This document shows, piece by piece, positions 12,826 to 23,420 of a DNA stretch of 64,000 bases. Source of the stretch: Anaspis maculata. Its lineage: Eukaryota > Arthropoda > Insecta > Coleoptera > Scraptiidae. A model generated the notes under the pieces. The model was not told where the DNA came from and made no database searches. It worked only from the letters and a program-made list of their open reading frames with translations. Positions within the stretch are counted from its first letter, which is position 1, and each line of letters opens with the position of its first letter. Location of the stretch: contig OX421962.1 of NCBI GenBank assembly GCA_949128115.1, positions 103,322,836 through 103,386,835 of the forward strand. Reading direction: 5' to 3'. Made by a program: the position numbers and the translations under genes.

Positions 12826-13806
12826 ACAATCGGAGGACCAACTTTTGTCCCTCCTAACTTGAAAATTAAGAGACATTGAATTTTTTCAACAAATTTCCAG
12901 CACTCTCTACTTCAACTCCATATTACGCACCGTTGAGATGGTCCGACTAGGGCATCCAATCCCGAGACATAATCGAAATCCCGGGATTTCGGGATTGGAA
13001 ATTTTGAACCCCGGGATCCCGGGATTTTCGGGATTTCTCAAATGATGCAACTTTTCACCTCAGCTAAGTGAAAAATAAAGTCAATGCAAGAAACACCAGG
13101 TTATATTCAAGTAAGTACATCATAATTTGACCCATATGACACCAATTTTAGTATTTTTTTTGTATTTATTTTGCATAAATAAATTAGTGCAGTTGCATTG
13201 CAAAAAAGCAAAAATTACTTGCTGAGTAAAAAATTGTTTTTTTTTAATTTAGTACAGTTTTGTTCTATTCAATGAGTTTGGAGTTTGACATGTTTTTTAG
13301 TTTTCAAGGGCTGGTATTTTCATTTCCATATAACTTTGCCTGGAAGTTGAATACCACAGATATCCATGGTGTTTTGTGGTATGGTAACCGGAAGGTATCT
13401 CGTGTGAAAATATTGGCCCCAAGTGTAATGTACCTCACCTAATAATTCTAGTATTAGGTAGTATGGATCAATACTATCAATTACCACCAATTACATATTA
13501 TATGTATAACAAATGAGGATTAGGTTCTACTTAGTTTTTTTTAGCAAAATGAATATGTATTTGTATTGCATGTACAATTATTACTGATAATGGTGTCAAA
13601 TTATGACGTGCTTGCTTGAATAATCTGTGTTTCTTTCATTTACTCTATTTTTCATCAAACTGAGGTAAAAAGATGCATCATTCGAAAAATCCTGAAAATC
13701 CCGGGATCTCGGTGGAAAAATCCCGGGATTTTCGGGATTGGAATCCTAACGGGATCCCGGTATTGGATGCCCTAGGTCCGACACTTTTGAATCACCGTGT
13801 ATAAGA
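12826..13806. mobile_element. Half copy of the 58-kb palindrome family, split by a hAT MITE
   Basis: The text ggaccaacttttgtcc... through ...acttttgaatcacc matches the right half of the element at 58088-58771. It is interrupted at ggtccgac by the 827-bp element at 12948-13774. Confidence 0.7.
12948..13774. mobile_element. hAT-type MITE, 827 bp
   Basis: Ends TAGGGCATCCAAT and ATTGGATGCCCTA are inverted. They are flanked by a perfect 8-bp duplication ggtccgac at 12940-12947 and 13775-13782. Subterminal regions are rich in cccgggat / atcccggg. Interior is AT-rich with no transposase. Superfamily assignment rests on the TAGGG end and 8-bp duplication. Confidence 0.88.
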
Positions 13807-14358
13807 GACATTTTTTCTGAACTTTCTAACACATCGTATTTACACTCATTCACGCCAAAAAAACATAATACGTTCTTTTAAAAATACAGGCATTTGGCCA
13901 CCCTACAGACTCATATTCACCGATGAAGACTTCGCTCCCAGCTTGGTCACTGACGTACCGGAAGGAAATCTCGAATCAACTGCAGAGTAACTCCCAGAGC
14001 AAGAAGGAAACGTATAGAATTCCTTGAACAGGTTCTTAAAAATGAGGAAACGCCTGAGCGAATTGATGACGATGAGGAGTCAAGTGGAAATGGAGGTAAT
14101 GAAGCAACGGCCGATCTCTCAAATGAATGCGTCAGCCAAACTCATTCTGCTTCAAAAGCACTTGAACCATCGAGATCAAGAGAACCTGATGCACCATCCA
14201 CATCTAAAGACCCTGTACCATCAACATCAAAAAGACCTGAACCATCGACATCAAATAGGGCTTCATTAGAAGAAATACGGCTTTTTCCCAAGATTGACCC
14301 ATGTGAGAGAGAAAGAAAGATAAGAAAAGTAGAATCAAAATCTGAAATATACACTTGA

Positions 14359-14522
14359 GGTGCGTCCAGTCAGCTTATTTAGCCGCAAGTTTTCATTTTA
14401 ACCGTAAGAGCTGCATCGCTTATTGGCTGTTCTGAGGAGGCTGGTTCATAAGAGCCAATGGGCGTCGCTGCTCTTGCGACTAAAATTAAAACTTGCGGCT
14501 GAATAAGCTGACTGAACGCACC
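14359..14522. mobile_element. 164-bp MITE in the transposase 3' part
   Basis: Inverted ends ggtgcgtccagtcagctta / taagctgactgaacgcacc are flanked by ttga on both sides (14355-14358 and 14523-14526). It splits the C-terminal region of the pogo-like relic. Confidence 0.8.
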
Positions 14523-14822
14523 TTGACACTCCTGAATTTAACCTTGGATAAAATCTGAAAATGGAAAAAACAAGGAAACAAAATGTTTCCAAGAAAAAGG
14601 CTGTCGTAAAAAAAGTTTTTGAAGATGACTCGTCATCTAGCGAATTTTCATTTGTTGCAAATGACACATCAGATGATTAATCATTGGAATCGCTACAAAC
14701 TTTCTAACATGATGTCACTTTTAATATCAATGACTTCGTTTTGGCAAGGTTCAGAAAAGATACCGAAAAAGAAGGCTATTGTTATTACATTGGTAAAATT
14801 TTGAATAGCCCAAAAATATTAG

Positions 14823-16247
14823 GTTTTAAAAAATTCCCACAAAGCTGAAATTTGGTATACGGGTCTTGTGAGACCTAAGAAATAACATATCAAAATACTT
14901 GGTGGCACACCCTTGTGCCTATTTGATTGTGGGGGAGGGGGTTGAATATTGCCATTTTAAATAAATGGATGACACCCTGTAGCTTATATGAATGGAAAAG
15001 AAATCATATTCAGATGCCTGAAGAATTCAAAATATTTGACTCACTTTCGAATTGTTGATAAGTACATATATGCCGATCACGTTTTAAATTCAGCAGAATT
15101 TAAAACGCGGTTGGCCATGTTGCCTACAGTGTAACGGACGCTCATAGACCAAGTTGCGCGAAAACGGGCTGAGCTCAAAGAGGTTAGAAAGTTTTGACAA
15201 GAAATGCCAGTTTTGGCGTCTCCTTGCATCATATCCGCTGCCCTGTTGCCTTGGCCGTTGTTTGTCATGATGTCAGGTGAGTGTCATAGTTGTTTACATT
15301 CCTGGAAAAATTTCATTGAAGTGTTCTGCCCCCGGTTCTGCCATTGCTATATTCATGGTTCTGCCTGTACATTTATAAGGTAAGTACGAGTAACACTCTT
15401 TGTCTGAGTACTTAGGTGCATGGATATTTGTTCTTTCATTCAAAGTTGACTTCAGATGCAAATGACCAAGGGGTGAATCCTCGGGTGAATTACTGGGACA
15501 TCAGAACGTTCAACGGATTGTGATGGATTGCCACGGGATTACCACGGAATTTCCACCGGATACGATTTCTTCAAATTAAATGGATAGCCACGGGAGCAGT
15601 TTGGGGCCACGCCTGAATCGCCACCAGAGAAAGGCGCTCTTGCTTTGCGGTGCTTATTATCACCTGAGGTCTCCACGCTATAAGGTTATTCATTAACGTT
15701 ACATAGACCAATGGCAGATAGAGGACTTCAATTTTGTTTAGATTTAACAGCAATATTCCCCTGTTAAAACTTGTCAAAAATTACTGGGTAAATCCAAGGC
15801 CTGGGCCGCAGATTCGGAAAAATGTATCCCTGTGTTATTTGGTCAAATTTACATTTTTGGGAATACTGTTATCGGGTTCGAGCCATATTGAGGCAAATTT
15901 AATGGTTGACCCGCGATGTAACTCGATTCTTTCTTGAAAAAAGTTGGCTTCTGTAATTTTAGCTTTTTAGGCCAACCCTTCTGTCAACAGAGACAAGCCA
16001 TGAAATGAATTTGAACCAATTCAGTCGAACAGTGAGTAGATTATGACCAGCCAAAAATGAAAACTTGATCCAAAGTTTTACCTTGTATTTTTTTGTCAAA
16101 ACTGAAAACGAACTTTTTGGACAAATAACACAGATGTGCAAAATAAAAACCCGCCAATTCTGTGATTTTTCACTATGATATTTCTGCACAAGATAAATAT
16201 GTATTACGATTTTCCAACAGAATTTTGTCATCTTTCAGAAATGAGGA
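14823..16247. other. Intergenic with repeat fragments
   Basis: The text near 14870-14920 (atcaaaatacttggtggcac) recurs inverted near 18665-18705. A lone caccctgtag end lies near 14984. No supported gene. Confidence 0.45.
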
Positions 16248-16870
16248 TTGAATCCGAACTCTCGGGAGATAGAGACTAGAACCATTCATCTGAACAACAG
16301 AGGAGCAGATCGTCACCTCAATGTCAGCTTTGATGGCTGGACTTCATCTGCAGCACATTCCCACTCCCAAGTACCTCGGTGTGACCTTCGACCAAACATT
16401 GTCCTTCAAACTCAACTTGGAGAAACTCAGTGCCAAGACGAAGACACGAATGAACCTGGTTCAGAGACTTGCGAGAACTACATGGAGTGTCGACGCCACT
16501 ACTCTTCGGATATCCACCTTTGTCTTGGTCTAGTCGACAGCGGAATACTGCGCTCCTGTTTGGATGAATAGCACACACACACAACATCATTGACGTCATT
16601 CTTAACCAAGCATTGAGAATCATTGCTGGAGTTGTCAAATCTACCAGACTTTCTGGCTGCCAATTTTGAACATCGCAGCCATGTGGAACTGAGAACCAGA
16701 CCATGAACCACATCGTCGCGGAGTAGGTGTCTGCGGACAATGGCTATCAAAAACTGCATCTGAGCTAGACCTGTAGTTCCTCAACATCTCCATCGGAAAC
16801 TTCGCACTCGCCCACTTGCTGCATCTACTCTACCCTCTGTTTCCTAAGATGGCCACTGATATCAGCCTCA
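16248..16870 (+). pseudogene. LINE (jockey-superfamily) ORF2 C-terminal fragment
   Basis: The plus frame from about 16321 reads HIPTPKYLGVTFDQTLSFK, RLARTTWSVDATTLR, then STAEYCAPVWMNSTHT after a stop, and LNQALRIIAGVVKSTRLSGC. These are the conserved post-reverse-transcriptase motifs of jockey-like non-LTR elements (KYLGV.lD..LsF, YCAPVW). Later frames keep the CRCGTENQTMNHIV-like cysteine knuckle as fragments. In-frame stops and truncation make it dead. Confidence 0.75.
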
Positions 16871-19307
16871 CTGACATCTTTTCCTTTTTTTTTGCATTAA
16901 AGCTACGTCGAGCAGTTTTTCTGTGGTTTGCCTATAGATCTTCGAGCGAATGCTGTAGCTGAAGTTAATTCATCTCACAGGTTTTCAAGAATTGTTGTAT
17001 ATATTTAGTTATAGTATCAATGTATCTCAAGTACCTACCTACATATAGTGATACTAGGTACTATTGCACTATATAAGTTGATTTACGTTGTCACTAATAT
17101 TGTATCCTTAATACAGGCATAGCAATAAATTCAGAAAAATTGTGAAATTTTCGATTATTACCTTCGACAGCTTGTAAAATCTATTGCCTAGTGTTAAATT
17201 TGAAGGGCACAGATTAATTTTAGATATCAGCTATTGACCTTTATTTTTGACTGAAAACTAGAACAGTTTCCTCAACGTAATTTATTATTTTATTTGAAAA
17301 AACATTCCACCAGTCGCCTATTTGAACTGGCGAAAATCTACCAAAATCAAGACGCCTTGAATGTTTATACAATCTTGCAACAGCGCTGTACTCGATTGAC
17401 AATACAAATTCAAGGTCATCTAGGGAAAAAGTGATCCAACATTACAAATTTGAGCATCCCCAATTATCGCAGAATGGCCAACTTGGCGTGAGAAAATTAC
17501 CGTTCTAGTGCTGAATTTAAAAGCTGATCGGCATATAGTTTGGGTTGCCTGGAAATAAAAAAAAAAGAAGATCGGCAAAATTTATTCTGTTTTTCAAAAA
17601 CCTCGAATTGATATCGGCAAGTGTGGTATCGTTTCCAACTAAATCTTCGTTTCTGATATCAAATATGATGTTTAAAATTGAATTGAAACACGATTAAACA
17701 AGTTTTACTGTAAAAACGACCATTTTTGCCATCTGACATAGTCGTTTTGTAATTCCGGTTTCCGTATGGTTAGAATCATCTCAATTGAATATTTCCAACA
17801 GAATTTATTGTTCTTGGCCATTTTATACCTGGAAACGATAAAAACAATGTGCCTATATTTATTACAAGATCAGAAAATTGGTCTGTTGTAGAAGTGGTTA
17901 TATGCCCAATTTTCTCCCGAAAATGCATACAATTCTGGCATTTCTTTTTTTTACTGATAAGTGATAAAGCAGTTTTACTGTTTTTATATGTAAAACCAAG
18001 TGAAGTTATTCCTCTATCAGAAAATACCGAAAGCTATTGTATCTATCAGACAATAGAAACATAAAATCATCTTTTTTGTAGCCGTTATTCCATTTTCAGA
18101 AAAAAAGTAGGTGGAAAACTTGTTCGATGAAAAATCGATACTCTGATTTTCTGATTTTGTAATATAAGTAGGCGTAAGCAACTGATGCTGTTTTTGTTCA
18201 AGATGAACATGAACGGAGGATTTGTTGATAATTTTTATTTTTGACAGCTTTGGACAATGATGCGCCTAAATGAAAAAAACACATTTTTTTTTGCAAAGAA
18301 GAATTTTCGGGGTGAGCACTGTGAATATCAACTGTTCACTCATCAGTCTCATCACTTGGGTCTGTTTCGAAGATGGGAAGAAGAACCTTTTGACAATGCT
18401 CAGCTTCATTGGCCATCACAAAGTATTCTTACATGTTTCTCATTTAAAGATTCAGGCGAGAAGTTCCTCCTTGCGCGTACTTTTCACGCCACTTTCAAAC
18501 AGAAATGTTTCATGGCTACTGGAGCCCACTTCATAGGTAACAACATACCGTGTTTCATTTGAGACCCATCTTATATTGTTAAAATGATTGGTCTGTCCAT
18601 ATAAACAGTTCTAGAGAAAAGTGTCTGGGTGAATTTTTTGACTAGATATTTAAAGCTCCAAAATCGTAGGAGGCACAGAGGTGTAAGTCAAAATATTTTG
18701 ATATGTTTTTCCCTAGGGATCATACCAGTCATATATCAATATTCAATTTTGTGCGACATTGCTTGAGGCTCAAGATTCTCACATGTTTTTTCCTGAAATA
18801 TCCGGGCGACAAATTCACACTCAACCGCCTTTCCCGCAGAACTCACCAATAGGAAGAGTTACAAGGGTTCCCTCAGAGGGAGCTATTTGACCAGAGATTA
18901 CATAGCCTCGACAGTCAGGAAGCATCAGTCCAGGTTGATTGGCAACCGGCCAACTGAGTCTAATACAGATTTTAGCGACTTGGGCCAGTCCGGTATACCG
19001 TTGACACCGCATCTTTGAAGATTTGGTCCAGAGTCCAGACTAAATTTAGGTCAGTCCACGGCTGCCAAGGGACCTGGCCCAAACAACTTGGTCCAGTCCG
19101 TGGTCGTTTACACCACATGGACGAAAATTTGAGTCGAATTCAGTGCTTAGGTCGCGGATCAAAGTCACGGTGTAAACGTAGCCAGTAGAATGCCAAAAGA
19201 GCATATTTTGGAAAAATTATTGATAGTTCAAATAACAAACAGGAAGATACATGGGCTATTGGGTGAATTGAGTGAATATCCAACATTATCCAAGTTAGCT
19301 TCGGTTG
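16871..19307. other. Intergenic, repeat debris
   Basis: No supported gene. A 101-codon frame at 18257-18562 has no family motif. Around 18960-19190 there are inverted, degenerate stretches (ttggtccag... / ctggacc..., gtgtaaac...) that look like an old MITE. The 18665-18705 text is an inverted copy of 14880-14920. Confidence 0.4.
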
Positions 19308-20047
19308 TACAGGGTGTTCACGATAAAATTCACCCCCCTCCAGTAGATTTCCCTTCAAGATATTTCGAAGAACTATAAACTTTTTCTTCACGATTTTTCC
19401 CAGGGACCTTAAATCGATCCTCCAAAAGTTTCTAAATGACAGGGTGTGACATGTAACTTCTTTATCTTAGATGCAACACCCTATATTTTATTCCGTTATT
19501 TGATGAAGCCTTTTCTTCTGATTACAAATATATATAACACATATGTTTTATTTTGACAAGTAAGTTGTCGGAAAAACAATAAAATAGGTAGTCAAATAAT
19601 TTAGTTTCGCGGCAAGATGACTTTGGTTCATACTGTTCACTTGAAAAAAAGTTATTCTCGCAGCATTTTGTCTGCAGAATTCAATTCTGCACGGATAAAT
19701 GGTCTAATTCGTTCGTAATACAGGGTATCGCGTAATTTCTAATTTATTTGACTACCTATTTCATTATTTTTTTGGCAGCTTCCTTGTCAAAATAAATCAT
19801 GATTATCATATATTTTTTAATCAAAAAGAAAGGCTTCATCAAATGACGTAATCAAATATAGGGTGTTGCATTTGAAATAAAAAAGTTACATGTCACACCC
19901 TGTATACGGTACCAATTGAAAACTTTTAGACGATCGATTCAAAATCCCAGGGAAAAATCGTTGAAAAGAAGTTTTTAGTTTTTCAAAATATCTCAAAGGG
20001 GAATTTCCTAGAGGGGGGGGAGGTGAACTTTATCGTGAACACCTGTA
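19308..20047. mobile_element. Palindromic element, TACAGGGTGTTCACG ends
   Basis: The left end tacagggtgttcacgataaa pairs with tttatcgtgaacacctgta at the right end. Internal pairs include acatgtaacttcttta (near 19449) with its partner near 19885. The arms extend nearly to the centre (~19680). Non-coding. Confidence 0.78.
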
Positions 20048-20071
20048 TAGAAAAAAGCAAGCCCTACATGT

Positions 20072-20231
20072 GAAGAGAACTTTAGGCCTATTGCGTTACT
20101 TAGTGTAGTGACAAAGGTCATTGAGCGTGTACTGCATGACAGAATCGTAGGCTTTCTTGAGAGGTTTCGGGTACTGAACGATGCAGAGCACGGCTTTCGT
20201 GCTGGTAGAAATATACAGAAATGTCGTTGAT
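20072..20231 (+). pseudogene. LINE reverse-transcriptase N-terminal fragment
   Basis: One clean frame reads NFRPIALLSVVTKVIERVL, then HDRIVGFLERFRVLNDAEHG, then FRAGRNIQKC before a stop. This matches the start of the non-LTR reverse-transcriptase domain (fRPIsLLsv..KviErvl, ..hGFR.gr). It lies directly against the right end of the preceding palindrome. Confidence 0.75.
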
Positions 20232-20429
20232 GTCGTTCCCGACTAAGTTTGATCTCCGAACTCAACAAGAGTACTTAGGCAGTAACTGATACAAATAAGT
20301 TCAGACTGGTTTCACTGAGAAGCACATTTTTGGGATCGTTTTCTCTCACTATTTTCAGTTGAGGTTTTATTTTTTCTCGAGTGATTTGCGATTTTTTTTT
20401 TTAATTTCAGATCAGCAGAATGATGTTAG

Positions 20430-22640
20430 TCCGGATGCTAGTTGCATAAAATGGAATGAACCTTGCATTTTTTGATGAGAAGATGCTACTTGGTGGAAAT
20501 GCTCTTTGAATCATACTCTTCCGATCCAGAAAGGTAGCCATCAGCGCCATCCATGCCGGCAGCGTATACAGGGTGAAACAGAAAAAAAAAGTTGGAAAAT
20601 TATATTTGAATAACCGAAGCATGTGGAGACGTATAATTCACCACATACATTAACTGTTTCATGCTCATGAAGTCACAGCAAACCGTTCCTGATTACCTTA
20701 AGCCGTCTTTAAAATGTAGGGGAAAAACAGAAAAAAAAACAAAAACACTATTTTTTCCATAAATAATGGATTCTTAGGGATATTGACACAATACTTGGTA
20801 TTTCTACAAAAAGTATCGTTGGAAATGATATGAGCTGGGTAGCCAAATCCTAAGCCAACTATTTCCAGAAATACGATTGTCAACTTTTTTTTCCTCTTGA
20901 GCACCATCTTGAATCTGCCCTGTGAGGCAACGTTGAAAAAGTGATTGGTTATCATAATAATGGCTATATGTAATCATTGCATCGTAAAAACAACCTCCTC
21001 ATCATAATTTAGTGACCTCTTCGGCGGGAGAGAATTGCCAATATTGCCATTCACATATTTTCTGGCACTTCAAAGCTTAAGTGCCCATGATGGCATTTGC
21101 AATATCTGGAATGGTGAAATATGTTAGGCATTATGAACCTTGATGTACTTTGAGGTAGCCTACCAAGTTTTGCAATCATCAATTGGAAGGTTTGATATCA
21201 AAAGGTGTTTGAAAAAAATTTGTTTAGTTTTTTTATGGAAAATGCAAAATATTGGATCTTTCACCCTCATTTGATCTCTCGTTGAGGAAAGCCTGAAACC
21301 GAAAGTCTCCAAAAATGTTATGCTAATGGTTCACTGAGAACTGCTCTTCAATGTGTAGTTGTCAAAATCAGCATAGTTGCGTTCAGATTCCAGACAGAGA
21401 GCGACAAAGAAGTTTATGCAGTGAAAAAAGACACAACTTTCAATGCAACGGAGAGATCCCGGAAATGTCGCTTTTAGGTAGGCTTTCCGCAATACACAGC
21501 TTCTGTAAGACTCTAAAGCGTGGGTAAAAGGCTTGAAACATTACAAACTTGAGGCTCTTACAGTGTACTAAATTGCACATTTATGTTATAAAAAGCAAGG
21601 TCTCCAGACAGCTTCCAGTCTAGCTCTGGACTATATTTTTCTCGACTGTAATTTATGTCTTTTTTTACTGCATGAACTTCTTTATCGCTCTCTGTCTGGA
21701 ATCTGAACGCAACTATGCAATTTTTGACACTCAAACATCGAAGAGCACTTCCCACTGAACCATTATCATAAAAAATTTGGAGACTTTCGGTTTCAGGCTA
21801 TCCTCAGTGAGGGATCAAGTCAGGGTGAGAAACCCAATATTTTGTATTTTTCATAACAAAACGACACAAATTTTGTTCAAACAGCTTTTAAGAACAAACC
21901 TCTTAATGGATGATGGTGAAACTTGGTAGGCTGCCTCAAAGTACATCAAGGCTCATAATGCGTAGCATATTTCACTATTACAAATGTTGCAAATGCCATC
22001 ATGGGCACTAAAGCTTTGAAGAGCCAAAAAATACGTAAATGACAATTCTTTTCCGCCGAAGTGGTCACTAAATTATGATGAGGAGGTTGTTTTTGCGATG
22101 CAATGATTACATATCATCATTATTATAGTAACCAATCACTTTTTTAACGATGCCTCACAGGGCAGATTCAAGATGGTGCTCAAGAGTAAAAAAAAGTTGA
22201 CAATCGTATTTCTGGAAATAGTTGGCTTAGGAATTGGCTCTCATATCATTTCTAACATTACTTTTTGTAGAAATACCAAGTATTGTGTCAATATCTCGAA
22301 GAATTACTGATTTATGGGAAAAAGAGTGTTCTTGTTTTTTTTTCTGGTTTTCCCCTACATTTCAAAGACGAATCAAGGTAATCAAGAATAGTTTGCTGTG
22401 ACTTCATAAGCATAAAATAGTTAATGTATGTAGTGAGTTACATGTCTCCACATGTTTCGGTTGATTAAATATAATTTTTCAACTTTTTTTTTCTGTATCA
22501 CCCTGTATACGCCGCCGACATGGATGGCGCTGATGGCTACCTTTCTGGATCGGAAGAGTACGATGCAAAGAACATTTCCACCGAGTGGCATCTTCTCATC
22601 AAAAAATGCAAGGTACTTTCAACTAGCATCCGGACTATGT
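20430..22640. mobile_element. Giant foldback, 2.2 kb, ~1-kb arms
   Basis: Left arm 20430-21430 and right arm 21655-22640 are inverted copies. For example ccatcagcgccatccatgcc (20538) pairs with ggatggcgctgatgg (22521), and gttcagattccagacagaga pairs with tctctgtctggaatctgaac. The spacer is about 220 bp. Tacagggtg words occur inside the arms, not at the extreme ends. Confidence 0.85.
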
Positions 22641-23290
22641 ATCCTGCATATAAAAATCATGCACTTGATGCATCTTTTGCTGTTCCAACGACATAAAATG
22701 GAATTGGCGACAAAAATGTTTTACGGCAACTTTTCAACTTGCAACTTACACATATTTGCGCCTATACAGGGTGGTCCAGTTTTTGATACATTTATTTTGG
22801 CAATAGGCATTAAACATTTTAATAGGCAAAAATGTAAAAAGGTTGAAAACATTCTACGACGGCCCTTTAAACCCTTCTAGTTTTGTTAATTGAAAAGATT
22901 TCAGTTCACTGTTAACGCAGAATTATGGGAAAGAAATATCTACCACTGGTTGTGTATTGAGTTGCCTCTTACTATACAGGGTAAGTCAGAAACCTCGGAA
23001 ATTATCTTTCTCCAAAAATACCTCTAAGCCATTTGGCTGTTTCCTCAACCGATGGAGAGCAGATGGTGACACAATTTCCTACCAAAAAATTATTCGGAAG
23101 AAATTTTTTTGAAGAAATTGGATTTTTTCACTGCATGACTCACTTTGCGTAGTGAATGGGATCTAGTACACACCTAAGTTGACCTTTCTTTTTATAATTC
23201 TGTTAAAAACAGTTCATTAGAATCTTTTGAAATAACGAAACCAGAAGGATTAGTAGGACCAGCCTTTGATACTACATAACTAAATAAAAG
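22641..23290. other. Intergenic with isolated acagggtgg / acagggta ends
   Basis: Single-ended acagggtggtccag (near 22767) and acagggtaagtcag (near 22977) suggest truncated members of the TACAGGG palindromes. No supported gene. Confidence 0.4.
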
Positions 23291-23297
23291 TCGAATA

Positions 23298-23303
23298 TTT
23301 ATT
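23298..23303 (-). promoter_or_regulatory. Candidate polyadenylation signal of OR-B
   Basis: AATAAA on the minus strand, about 118 nt past the OR-B stop codon. Confidence 0.45.
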
Positions 23304-23420
23304 TTAATATTTTTTGTAGGTTTCATGAAAAAATCCAGACACTGTAGTACTGTTCTGGTGCGCCATTACAATATTCACATTATTGTTCTTATACTTATTC
23401 TTTAGTTTTACTTCAACTCA

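Larger units (their letters stand above)
10590..14815 (+). pseudogene. Pogo/jerky-like DDE transposase remnant, interrupted
   Basis: A plus-strand transposase relic. The N-terminal DNA-binding part at about 10590-10815 (YLRQEVGLNESARRHNVKRT) is a helix-turn-helix of the psq/pogo type. It is followed by stops and frameshifts. The HTH_CENPB-like segment (YGLT-type: NHGLSYKQSEKLAHQYA) lies near 10870-11028. The catalytic domain starts at 11045, including LDETG (first Asp) near 11243 and RGKKQVKQVASGERGE. It stops at about 11475 (AFGIDSPG), before the second and third acidic residues. The C-terminal part resumes at about 13888 with GIWPPYRLIFTDEDFAPS and ends near 14810 with DFVLARFRKDTEKEGY. Between the halves lie a palindrome and a hAT MITE; a further MITE interrupts the C-terminal part at 14359. 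The 5' end of the element may be at taggggagag near 10124. Clearly inactive. Confidence 0.75.

Noticed and set aside
18257..18562. 101-codon plus-strand frame
   Set aside because: No recognisable motif, no paralogue and no splice-linked partner; a frame of this length is expected by chance in 64 kb.
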